Source of the DNA: Drechslerella dactyloides
Taxonomy: Eukaryota > Ascomycota > Orbiliomycetes > Orbiliales > Orbiliaceae
Length of the DNA: 64,000 bases
Reading direction: 5' to 3'
Assembly (NCBI GenBank): GCA_020064725.1
Contig: JAGTWJ010000003.1
Coordinates: 3,224,001-3,288,000, forward strand
Shown here: piece by piece, positions 52,449-63,180 of the stretch
Layout of the letters: every line of letters starts with the position of its first letter
How positions within the stretch are numbered: position 1 is the stretch's first letter
Program-made: the position numbers and the translations under genes
The notes under the pieces: model-generated
Told to the model about the DNA's origin: nothing
The model's input: the letters and a program-made list of their open reading frames with translations, nothing else
Database searches by the model: none

Positions 52449-55400
52449 GGCCGGGTCCGAGGCGGTAGCCAGCGTGCCGACGACGGGGGGAGAATGGGAG
52501 CGGAAGGGAAGGAGCCGGAGTCGACGGGACGATTGGGCGTGTCGTCGGCGTGAGGACGGTCGATGGTAAGGTCGTCACCGGCAGCCGGAGAACGTGGACG
52601 GATGGATCGGATGGAGGGAGGGAGGGAGCGTTCGTGATGTCGTGTCGTCGAGGAGGAAGAGGAGGAGGAGGAGGAGGCTGAAGAGAGTTTTCGGTGTTGG
52701 CGGGCTGATGACACGCGCCGGCAGCAACAGCGAAGAACCGAACGAACGGACGAAACGGAAGAAAGGAGAGCCTGCCAATAACGTTAAAACGGCGCACACC
52801 AACGACCTGCCTCGATCGAAATCTACCAAGTCTATATATACGACCGCCACAGCGCTGCTTCCCGACTAGCCCGTTCACGAGACGACACTTATATTATATC
52901 TAGAGTCTTGGTGTGCATGCCTCACGTTCACCAAAGAGCATGTTGTACTGGTACGGCAGGGACAGCTCGGCTGGGATGGCCGCTTCCATCGTCCGGCGCG
53001 CGATAGCCACAATCCGCACTTTCCTCCATCAGTCAGCGCCAGGCTCTCGGAGAATGACTGCCGGCCTGTGCGGTGCGAGGTCCCCTGTCCTCTGCGAGCT
53101 GCGCTGCAGCCATCTCCGCTGCTGGGCTCGCCCGTACCGTTACATCCAAGCGATTGAGTGCCCGTGGCGCATGCAAGCTCGCAAGCTCGCCAGGCCGATC
53201 CAGTGGGGCTTCTCCCTTCGAGATCCTTTTGCACGCGGAGAGTCTGGGGAGTGTATTGAACTGCAGAGCATCGTAGGATTGTAAATACTTGATGTTTCTT
53301 CAGGATTGCGACGTTCGAATGCAATGTGGGTCACCGACGAAGAACTCTGTCGCGAAGGGGCGAGAATTCCAGCCAGCGAATGCCAATGCACTAGACTGCA
53401 TACAACCGTACAAGCAATTCAATTGGCCGCCGTCACGAAGGAGAAACTCTCAATATCTCTCATCCGGCAGCCGGCAAACATGCGTCGAAAACGGGATGGT
53501 CGGAATGGCTGGTGCTATGCCCTATAAGCATAGTAGCATATCATATCGCCCGTTGACTGGCCTCCGTGCCTGCCAGGCGACTACTCGCAGTGCTAGTAGT
53601 AATAATAATCGTTCGGCTGGATTAATTGAATGCACCCCAGGCCTGACTGCATAAATGTACTGCAGCCTGCAAGCCCGCCCATCCTGCCTGCGTGCACTCG
53701 GCCCTATCAAAGCCTGTTCTCACCGTCAAGCCCTCGCCGGCCCAGCATCAGTCAAGCTTGGGCTTGCCCCGTCCCGGAGCTCCCCCGATCCATCCACAAG
53801 CTCACCGGCTCAGGTTGACGAAGTCGCGTGCTGTGTTGCGTCCGTCCGAGCTGGAGAATGCTGCGTTGTGCCGCGTGTTGTGTCTAAAGTTACGTAATCG
53901 AGTCTCGAAAGACGTCCGCCAGAACTTTTTGAAGCAAGCTCCCTTCGAACCTCGATCGTGCTCAATTGCAACTCTGAATCCGAACGTCGTATCGAATGCA
54001 TCGCTGCACCGAACCCCCCATGTGCGAGATATATAACTGCCGTCGTCAGTAAGTGCAGCCTTACGGCCCCGTGGCGTCCCCATTCGAAACGCGATTGCAA
54101 GGCTGACCGCCCATCTGATTCGATTCCGATGCAGTCGTCATCACCAGCCAAACGAGCCCGGCTAACTCGATACGGAGCGTCCGTCCAGACGCACGGAGCC
54201 CACCATGTTCGCGTTAACCTGGCGTGATCAATAATGATTCCTACAAGTCCCCTACCTCTGCATTTTAGTCTCGGAGATGCTATATGCTGCTCTGCACCTG
54301 AGTACATGTACAGTATACAGTACTTTCCGAGTATGTCGCCACCGTTCCAGTCCGCTCGAGTCTGCAGGTACCTGCTTACATGTCGTCTGTTTTACCAGCG
54401 AAAAAAATCGAGAGTGCTCGAGTCAGCTGGGAAATTGAGGACAGGAGCCGGACTCCAGACTCTCTCTCTCGCTTCTCTCGCGATATCTTTCCCTTCCCAA
54501 GCTTGCCCAGCCCACATGCACGGCGCCTGTGCTCATATGGGCTGCCATGTCTGACCCGGACGCCGGTACATCTGGAACACCGTGTGCGCACAAACGTGTG
54601 AATGCGTACGTACGGTGAGTCTGCCCTGCTTCCAGTCGGTCAACGAGACACTTGCAAGTGACCCTTCGACGAAAACGCCAATTGCAATGCAATCCGATAC
54701 AATAAACGTATAAACGCCCTCTCGCTAATTTACAATCGTACCCGGCGTGCTGCAGTTGGCATTGCCGTCGTTCCAGAATTTCGCACAATGCTACCTTGAA
54801 CGCTTCTCGCTCGACGGGCCTGCATCCTTGTCGCTACGACCGTTCGTGCGTTCGTGCCTCCTGCAAGGGAGGCAGCGACGTCGCATCGGACCTGCCCCCA
54901 CCACCGGACTCGGGCTCGCCTAGCTGCTGCCCTTCCTCAATTGGCTAATTACGGGCTGCCCGTCTCAAACATCCATCCTCACCCGCTAGGCCTCTCACGC
55001 TGCTGCACTCGTGCACTCTCTTGCACTCGAGTGCTCGCTCACCCTTCGTTCTTCCATTCGCAAAAACCATCGGGAGGAGCTTTGTACGGGCTGCGTGAGG
55101 TGTCGTGCGTGCGTGCGTATGTAATGTACGTACGTACGTGCGTTCGTGCATGCGATGGGGTGGATCTCCGACTCGGCGAAAGACGCCTAACAGACAGATC
55201 TCGTATCAGTCGGCCGTCGCATCGGTGCATTGTCCACTCGTGTCCAGACTCACGCTCTTGCGTCGCCACGCTTGTCAGACCCGAGCCCGCGAGGGCCAAT
55301 GATGTGCCGGCAGGTAATACACCAAGCTCGCATGTGTCTGTCTGTCTGTCTGTCTGTCTGCTCGTCGGTCTGTCTGTCTGTTGGCCAGCATGTCCGGCAG

Positions 55401-56213
55401 AGACAGACGGACGGTGGTGGAGACTAGTGCGAGCCAGTTCGTTCGTTCCGTCAGCCCTACCTTCCTTGGTACCTACCCCATTGCATTATTACCACCTCGT
55501 AGGCTGATATTTTTCGGTCTCGACACCGTCCAACGAGGGCTCCACTCGCTCTTGACCTCCGGCGACCTTCTCTCTCTCGTTCTTCTTCCTCCCACCCCCT
55601 CCTACTCTCCTTTCACGCTGGAACTCGACGTTCTCGCCGTATGTTTATTCTTTTCGAGTGTCGTCGACAGCAGCTGGAACCGACCCCGTCAGCACTGGTG
55701 TTAACTCGCATTTCTCGCTTCGCTGGATCCAAGCATTCCTTCCTACCGCCCGCCCGCATCACGTTAACGTTGTGAACGCTCACACGCCCGCCGCCACCCG
55801 GATGTCGACGAGCGAGACTTCTCCTCTATCGCCGGCCAGCGATTATCGACGTATCTCACCGTCAGCCCTCGATTAAGCAGTCGGTCCGTGTCAGTCCCTT
55901 CCTCTCTCTCACACAGGAACCACCTGTCAAATCGCCCACGCCGCCCCTTGAGACGCCACACGTCGGCTGTCGCGGACCTTCGCAGGACCTGCTCGTCCTG
56001 GCAGGCCAAAACCGCCACAAAAAGCACCTGCACGCAGAAAGACACCTCGATGAGATAGCCCGCCCGCATCCTCGAAGGCTTTGCAAAGCTGCACCCGCCC
56101 ACTAGGGCCAGGAATCACGACCTTTCCTGTGCATCGAAGGGCCCAATTACCATCTCTCGCACCCCTCTGATCCTTCCCGCCTTTGCATTGGATTCCTGCA
56201 CCCATCCATCGCA
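52449..56213. other. 3.8-kb gene-free stretch with simple repeats
   Basis: No convincing gene is present. Frames of up to 217 codons near 54854-55507 are Cys/Arg/Ser-rich and coincide with simple repeats. Simple-sequence tracts include CGTGCGTGCGTATG/GTACGTACGTAC near 55107-55150 and (TGTC)n at 55334-55383. The last 500 bp before 56214 are pyrimidine-rich (55555-55620) and are probably the leader of the membrane-protein gene. A long 5' untranslated region or a non-coding transcript is possible. Confidence 0.5.
55334..55383. repeat. (TGTC)n tetranucleotide microsatellite, interrupted
   Basis: Seven or so TGTC/GTCT units, an interruption (GCTCGTCGG), then three more units. A simple repeat in non-coding DNA. 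Confidence 0.85.
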
Positions 56214-57767
56214 ATGGACAAGCTCAGCGTCATCCTCATCGCCATCTTCTCGACCCTCGTCGTGCTGCTCGCCGCCGCCGTCACCTACCTCGTCCTCTAC
56301 CGCAAGGTCACCTTTGTCCCGCAGACGACATGGTCCAGCACGTCCTCCACATACACCGTGCGCCAGCGGCGGCCGTTCGCCGAGCTGTTCAGCAAGTTCC
56401 GCCGCAAGCCCAAGCCGGCAGCAAACCACCCCGCCAGACGCTCCGGCCGCCGCGGCTCGGACGCCTGGGATGACAACATCTCCGAAGAGGAATTGGGCAT
56501 CCTGCGGCCCACCCACTCCCGCGCGCCCTCAGACCCCTTCCAGGACCCGGCGCCCTACGACCCTTACACGCCGAGCGCGTACACCCCCGCCTCGACGCAC
56601 GGGCGGTCCTTCTCGCACAACTCCACGCTCTCGATCCCGTCTTCCAACCGCGACCTCCGCAACATCGACTACTCCGACGACGAGTACGAAGACTCCTCCC
56701 TCCCGCACTACGCGCCCCCCGTCGCCGCGCCTTCCACCCCGGCCGCCTACCATGCCGGCACCTCCACCCCGTCCACCACGCGCTTCACCCCGACGTCCTC
56801 GCCGCCCCACCAGTCCCCGCCGCCGTCCATCATCCACCACATCGACAGCTTCCGGCAGGAAACCCTCGAGACAACGCTCACCGACATCCGCCTCACGCTC
56901 GACTCCGCGAACACGATCCTCACCCAAGTCGCCGACCTCTCCTCCCTCCCCGACGAGTCCGACAGCCTCCTAACCCCCGCCGACCTCGCGAAAATCAACG
57001 AACTCAGCTCCCAAACAACCTACCACACCGACCTCCTCGACAACATCCCCTCGCACCCGGAGCCTCTCGACACGTACACCGCGCGGCTGCCGAAATTCAA
57101 AACCCTCGTCGCGCAGGGCATGGCCATCATCATGGCCGCCGAGTCCCGCCGCACCCGCGTCCTTTCCGGCACGCACAACTCCTCCTCCTTCTCCTTCCTC
57201 AGCTCCGGCAGCACGCACACCCTCGCCACGACGCCGACAACACCCGGCAGCCGCTCCGTCTCCACATCCACACTCGGCACTCCGCGCCCGCAGGAAGTAA
57301 AGCGCACGCAACTCCTCTCGCGCTACGCGGACCTCAAGAAAACCGAACGCTTCGCCCGCAACTCCCTCCGCCAGATCCTCGAGCGGCGGGAAGCCCGCCG
57401 CGGCAGCCCCGGGTCGGAAAACCGCGAAATGGAGCTCGAAGTCCGCATGCTCGGCCTGCGCGCCTTCCGCGAGCGCGTCGCCCTCGCGCGTAAGCTCGGC
57501 GTCACGGAGGACGATCCCAGCGAGGACGAAGAATCATGGGGCCTGCACGGCGTCGACGGCGAGGTTGGCGGCGAGCGCGTGCCGTCCGGCACGTTCCGCG
57601 GGCGCCGGATAGTGCAGGAGCACGTGGAGGTGCCGCCGCAGCAGCAGCTAGGCATGAACATGGACGAGGAGGACCCGCCGGTGCCGTTGCCGCCGCCGCC
57701 GGCGTACGAGGACGACGAGCGGGATCGCGAACGGCGGAGTCTGCTGGATAGTAAGGAGTTGCAGTAG
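56214..57767 (+). CDS. Single-pass membrane protein with PPxY motif (517 aa)
   Basis: The ATG at 56214 begins a strong N-terminal membrane segment (LSVILIAIFSTLVVLLAAAVTYLVLY, residues 4-29) followed by a basic patch, so the long C-terminal part is probably cytosolic. It is a fungal protein of unknown function. A Ser/Pro/Thr-rich disordered stretch (about 95-215) is followed by a helical core (about 225-440) with TTLTDIRLTLDSANTILTQV and a Arg-rich SRYADLKKTERFARNSLRQI helix. The end is acidic and contains PPPPAYEDD, a PPxY-type motif that family knowledge links to Nedd4/Rsp5-type WW domains. Single exon. It may be a regulated membrane adaptor; this is inference. Confidence 0.78.
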   Translation: MDKLSVILIAIFSTLVVLLAAAVTYLVLYRKVTFVPQTTWSSTSSTYTVRQRRPFAELFSKFRRKPKPAANHPARRSGRRGSDAWDDNISEEELGILRPTHSRAPSDPFQDPAPYDPYTPSAYTPASTHGRSFSHNSTLSIPSSNRDLRNIDYSDDEYEDSSLPHYAPPVAAPSTPAAYHAGTSTPSTTRFTPTSSPPHQSPPPSIIHHIDSFRQETLETTLTDIRLTLDSANTILTQVADLSSLPDESDSLLTPADLAKINELSSQTTYHTDLLDNIPSHPEPLDTYTARLPKFKTLVAQGMAIIMAAESRRTRVLSGTHNSSSFSFLSSGSTHTLATTPTTPGSRSVSTSTLGTPRPQEVKRTQLLSRYADLKKTERFARNSLRQILERREARRGSPGSENREMELEVRMLGLRAFRERVALARKLGVTEDDPSEDEESWGLHGVDGEVGGERVPSGTFRGRRIVQEHVEVPPQQQLGMNMDEEDPPVPLPPPPAYEDDERDRERRSLLDSKELQ

Positions 57768-58713
57768 CGGTGTAAAAGTACACATTTCATACGGCATGTA
57801 TGACCGTCTTTTGATCTAGCTGTTGTGTTTATATTATATTATAGTATTAGTGCCGGCCGAGCAAGCGAGCGAGCGGGCGAGCTGGATATCGGGGGATATT
57901 ATTAGTTGTTTTTGTTGTATTGGATTTTGTAGCATGGAGTTTTGGGTGATAGTGATAGTGATAGTGATAGTGATATTGGTACATCTATCCGTTAATTGCA
58001 TTCTCGAGCCTTGGGCTGCTTATATTACTGCAGATTCGATTGAAATCGTAATTTCGTAGACGTGTAAGGTGTCATCGTAAGGGGAAAGTAGCGTTTTTCA
58101 GGCATAGTTCTGTCTTATAGGAGGCGGCTTGAACCTCTTCGAACTATTTGAATCGGGCTTTGTGGTAGTTATATAACAGCGCAGAAAATGTACAAAGCTC
58201 CCTACGGTATATATATTGCCCGTTTCCGAAGTGCAGGCTGTATAGATCAGCTTGAGTCTATATAGCTAGGTATTTAATTTGGGCTACTGAATTCATGAAC
58301 TGACCACCCTAGCACCAAAAGGACGGCGGTCTAGTTCGCGAGACAAATATTTTAGATCCGGACGGTGTTTTCACAATTTAGTTTGAAAAACGGGGATATA
58401 CCGACCTGACTCTCTATAAGGTCGCTGTAATTGTTTGTGAATGCCGACACTTTCCTCTAGAGTACTTGGTTTGAAGCGTTCGCTTCTTATAAAGTATTTG
58501 CAAGACGTTTGTAAACTGTGTGACTTGGAGCTGATTGTAAATGAGATAGGATTTCGAAAAAAAAAATTGCTCTGAAGATGACACTGCAATTATCTTAAAC
58601 TATTTGCAAACTATTGATTAAACAGATATATTATTGTCACGGCGCCAATAGTAGACAGCTTGAGATATAACGAGGCCCCGCGGGCGGGCTGGAATACTAT
58701 GCGCAAAATATCC
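57768..58713. other. Intergenic, simple repeat, no gene seen
   Basis: It holds the 3' ends of two converging genes. (GATAGT)n occurs at about 57947-57975, and A8-type runs at 58558-58566. No coding frame is supported. Confidence 0.5.
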
Positions 58714-61700
58714 TTATTTTGATTTAGAAAGTCTAAAACTTTGCCGCTCAATCACACCAAGTTTCGCAAGGTAGTCTACTAGGTATCCAGTCCCAATGTC
58801 CTTCGATTCGCGGTGGCAAATCAGATCGTCCCAGTAAATATGAAGGCCTGAGTGTGGCTCCCCAGAAACCGCTTTGACGAGGCGCTCCTCTGCATACTTA
58901 GGCACAGTCTTAGCCGTCCAACGCTTTGCTCCCCATCGACCTCTATCGGGCACATGCCCGATAGCTAATATCTGGAGAAGGCTATCATGAATCCGGGTCT
59001 CTCCAGATTGCCTGAGATCCATTTCAGAGCCAGTACGTCTTCCAATCCCTTCAAGTTCAAGGAAGCGGGGGATAACGCGGAGTTGGGCATAAGCCCTTGC
59101 AACGGTGAAAGTGAAGAATACAAGGAAGCTTGCGTTACAATAATCATGGTGACTAGGGTAGCATCTACTGAAGAGAGACTCATAGTCCGAATTTGGAGGA
59201 ATGGTGTTATCGTTGAAGAATGAAAAACCATACATTTTCCTTTTATCGGAGGCAAGCTCGGTCAGGTGAAGAAATTGAAATGCAACATTTTTCGCCCAAT
59301 TCTCGTCTTCGGTGCGGTCTGCATAGTGGGGTGGCTTGTGGCCGAAAAAATCCTGAGATAGGTTGACTAGGAAATTCTGGGAGAGGGACATCCTCATCGC
59401 TCCAAAAGGACTGAGGGGAGCAGGGATCCGGGAATTGAGTACCGCCTTGACGACTTCGCGTCTGAAAAAACCATGTCTCTGCAAACACCTAATGAGATCG
59501 CAATAGGAAGTGGTTGAATTTGTCTGCCAAGACATGGCGCGGTGCAGCAGGCGTCCTTGTTCCTGAGGGTTCATGGTTTTCAACCGGGGCGATTCCAGGA
59601 AGAATAAAAGATCGAGACCCTGTGAAGACGCGGTTATACTGTGTCTCGCCTCCGTCTGGCTGCCCGCGTAGTATTCATATGACCGCTCGTTGCTTCGTGC
59701 ATATCTGGCCCGCGAGGCCAGATCGTCGTCTTCTCTATGCGTCGTCAATCTCCGGCAGTGATTCAGCAGCCGCTTCAATTCCATCCAGGATTGCGTGGGC
59801 CTCACGATATCCTCCGCGACAAGGAATTGGTGCATATCCGACGAGGGAACCGGATAGCAGATTCCGTACCCGTTGACAACGTATCGAAACGACCAGCTCC
59901 TTGCAAGACTTGCAAAAATTATCCTGTCCAGGCGGTCCGAACTCTTCAATGTGTTATATTTCAGAATCACCCGGCCCTCATTGGTGCTTGTGAAGAACTC
60001 TTGTGCGCTCCGGTGGATAAAGCGGATAGAGCACTGAGGGTCGATGATTTCAACGTTGGATTCCTTCGTCCCTCCAATGCCTGGAACAACTCGGTGATTT
60101 TCTCCCGAATGCACAGCCTCGAGGATGCCGGCACACCGAGCTTCGATAGCCACATAAGCCGCTTTGCACTGGGCCAAAACCACGTCGGCTCCGATCGTCC
60201 TGTTATCCATAAGGAGAGCCCTGGCCAGCATCTCATCAGAGGCAAGTGCAAGGTGGAACAATGTAACTTCTTTCCGAGCGGCCGTAGCGTGAGCGTCCTT
60301 GTTACTTTGCCATTGCCAAGTCCAATAGTGAAAACGGAGGCCCGGGACGGTGTTCAAGATTTTATTCGCATCAATGAAGAGCTGGAAGTAAAGGGCGGCT
60401 TCCGATCGGTGGCTTGGTATGTCATTGTTGCGACGCTTCCAGATTGATTTGTAGAGCTGGGCCATCTCAGTGGGAAGCTTCTCAAGGAGATGATGGAGAG
60501 CTTCATGCGGGTGCCCAGCGCGCAGTTCCACTATCAATACCCTGACAACCAGGGCCGCCCATAGAAACACACCTTGGCCATAGCGTACAATCTTGGCCGC
60601 AAGCGTGTGGAATAGAGTGTTGTTGATATATATACTGGAAGTACGCAGCCGGTCGTAGGCGAAGTAGTAAATATCTTCGGCTGTTAGATTTTGGAGGGAA
60701 ATATGAGGGAAGAAGCCGAGCTCTTTCTTCAGTGCTTCCTCAGGACGACCCGAGACGATGAGTCTCACGCCAGAGATGCCCTGGAGTTTTAATAACAGGC
60801 CTAAGACGTCTTGCGGCCCGCAGTCCGGGTCGAATTCATCAATTGCGTCAACGCAGATGCAAACACACCGGGTGCTGCCCACAAGGTCGAGCGCTTTACA
60901 TAGAATTGCCTCAAGCGCCTGGTCAGTCCAATCGGTATAGGACGTCGCGTTCGACGGGTTTGTGGACATGCAAAAGACTCTGCGGACGATGGTTGCGTCG
61001 TTGTCATCACCGAGCATACGACCGAGAAGCCGGTAAAGCAACGTACATAGCATCCCTTTCTTAGTACGCTGCATCGGTGACCCCAAAAGGAGAAAAAAGT
61101 GTGAAAGAATGATAACCTGTGAGTGGTGAGTTTTCTCCAAAATTTCGAGGGTACGAGGGGCGTTAATCAGGAATTTCATGAGAGTGCTTTTCCCAGCTCC
61201 TGCCTTACCAGAGATCCAGAACAGGTTTGCCGACGTTTGGTTGGATTGGATCCACGACCTGAAGCGATATGCCGTTTCCGAGACAAGATTTCTGATGGAG
61301 TCCGGGACAATTATGTTCTCGATGGAGTCGATGTCGGAGTCGACGTTAGAGTCGGTGTCGGAGTTAGTGTCGGAGTCGCCTTTGGAAATAGTCGCGGATT
61401 CGTCATCCAAGAGCCAAAGGAATGTACTCTTGTGGGCTTCGCTGGTGGCTCTATGGCGAGTGTCCATGCCTGGGAAATCGAAACTTCGCACAAATTGCTT
61501 AAGCCTAGCTCGAGAAATCCTTTGGGTATCCTTCCTTGAGATGAGCTTATCGACAAATCTTGCGATACATTCAGAGACAGTCTTATAGTTTGGGTCCTCC
61601 GGACCCCGAAACTTGTTTAGTAGAGCGTGCCTGACTGTCTAGTGCCCGGCATCGCCTTGATAATATCAACAACCTGCCGGGCAAGTTTGGGCACAGCATT

Positions 61701-62582
61701 CATTACGTCCGATTTCTCGGTTTCGTAGAACATAGTGATAGGAATAGGTTCGGCCTTATCACTGGCCAGGCGCACGAACTCGTCTGTGAGTTCCTGGAGG
61801 TTCCCCGGCTCCTTGTCTATGACTTTGAGAAGCAATTGCGAGTTCAGACCGTGACCTAATAAGTTCGCCACGATAACGCGAAACTTCGCCGCATCCACGC
61901 CTTCGGAGCCGCGGAAAGGTGTCCCTAGAAATACGATCCCTTTGGTCCCATCTAGGATACGCTGCCACGTCGGGAACCTAGCCTTTTCCGCTAGGAGCAA
62001 TGCCTATTTGTTCTTAGTACTTGGCTCTGAACTTCTACCAGAAATTGCGACCCACGTGCCTTAGCTAGAAGGAGCCCTCCAAAGCATGAGGCGATGAAAA
62101 TGAGAGGTAATTCCGTAGTTCCAGTCTGCGGAAAGGTTGGTAAACTTATGTTTTTCAGGCTGGGCACTGTGGCGCCAAATACCCATAGTGACAGACCTTG
62201 TGCCTAGTGTAATGAATGTTCTGGAGTAGAGCCTCTGCGCGGGCTTTGAAGGCGGAGTTAGAGGCATCATGGAAGGTGTTAGCATCCCAGGCATACGTAA
62301 AGATCCTCGAGGGAAGTCTCGCAAGACGGCCTTTACGAAGCACGGTTGGGAGCATATTGTCGTCGCGTAGCCAGTGGACTTGCCGAGAACTCTGATCTCC
62401 TTCTTTCTCAAATGCTATGAAAGTTCGATCCGGGTTCGTGTCGAGGCCATGAATGGCGATGATGCTATAAATGCTCGTCAGCGCACCAGAATTCGTGGTT
62501 GCCTGCGATATGCCACTCCATACTCGACCTCGATTTCCTCATCAGACTCACTGGCTGAGTACACCAGCTCAAGCCTGGCCAT
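58714..62582 (-). CDS. NLR-like receptor: SesB-type hydrolase - NACHT (possible frame break)
   Basis: The ATG is at 62582. Proposed exons are 62582-62524, 62464-62197, 62125-62056, 61990 to about 61625, then to 58714. Introns have good signals: 59 nt with GCTGAC branch and TATAG; 71 nt GTCTGT/CGCAG; 65 nt GTGGGT/CCTAG. Exons 1-4 give a SesB-like alpha/beta-hydrolase: VDIIAIHGLDT, LPSRIFTYAWDAN, LIFIASCFGGLLLAK, GIVFLGTPFRGSEG. NACHT follows with Walker A GKAGAGKST (61183-61209) and Walker B VDAIDEFD (near 60835-60855). A 600-residue helical C terminus lacks WD40, TPR or ankyrin repeats. Between the hydrolase end and the NKFRGPEDPNYK block (61570-61660) the frame shifts without a credible intron, so this copy may be a pseudogene. 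Family role: incompatibility and cell death. Confidence 0.75.
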
Positions 62583-62590
62583 TTTCGCGC

Positions 62591-62591
<1 letters not shown>

Positions 62592-62621
<30 letters not shown>
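62592..62621. repeat. 30-nt C homopolymer (G30 on the SesB-NLR sense strand)
   Basis: Thirty consecutive C on the plus strand, 10 nt upstream of the SesB-NLR start codon at 62582, so the putative mRNA leader carries a G30 tract. It also inflates a short plus-strand open frame with a proline run, which I do not accept as a gene. Homopolymers of this length are prone to both biological slippage and sequencing error. Confidence 0.9.
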
Positions 62622-62622
<1 letters not shown>

Positions 62623-62973
62623 CCACCCGACTGGAGAGAGCAGATAGTTAATGTGGCGTGAGTAGCTAATAGGAGTTCATGAGTTAGGCATGTAGCCGGG
62701 CGCTAGGTCACGAAAACGAGTGCGTTGCAGCTTAGGGGGACAAGCGCAAGCGCCTTCACGATGATATTATAACACCCACGATTCTAGCACCTAGAATAGG
62801 CGCCGCCGACCGACTGGGAAAACAGAACCAGAATCAAAAATAGTGGAGTTGAAGAAGTGCAGTAGGCAGGACGAAGAGGCATCCCAGCCGCTATATATGT
62901 CTCTTCCGGCAGCCAACCGACTGCCACGTTAATGTAAGGTCATTCAAACTCGCTGTTGACGGATAGTTGGTGG

Positions 62974-63006
62974 GCGCCAAAAATGCGCCAAAAATGCGCC
63001 AAAAAT
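62974..63006. repeat. Three tandem GCGCCAAAAAT units
   Basis: Three perfect 11-bp units (62974-62984, 62985-62995, 62996-63006), about 175 bp upstream of the DUF6601-like start. Each contains GCGCCAAA, the complement of TTTGGCGC, an E2F/MBF-type core. A regulatory role is inference. Confidence 0.8.
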
Positions 63007-63180
63007 GCATCACCCCTTTATCGTGGAGTTGACCAAGGAAGTAAGGAAGTCCGGAAGTAAGTGCCAAAGAATCAATAAATCAGTTCCATTCGATATTTGA
63101 AGACGGAGGCATCTTCGACCGCTATAAGCCATATTTGTCGCACCGAGATTCCACAAAAGCGAACGAAGTGGCGATAGATC

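Noticed and set aside
54854..55507. 217-codon frame in the gene-free interval
   Set aside because: Its Cys/Arg/Ser-rich translation follows simple repeats such as (TGTC)n, and no domain, family or intron structure supports it.
62374..62661. 95-codon plus-strand frame with a proline run
   Set aside because: The proline run is the C30 homopolymer, and the frame is antisense to the SesB-NLR start.
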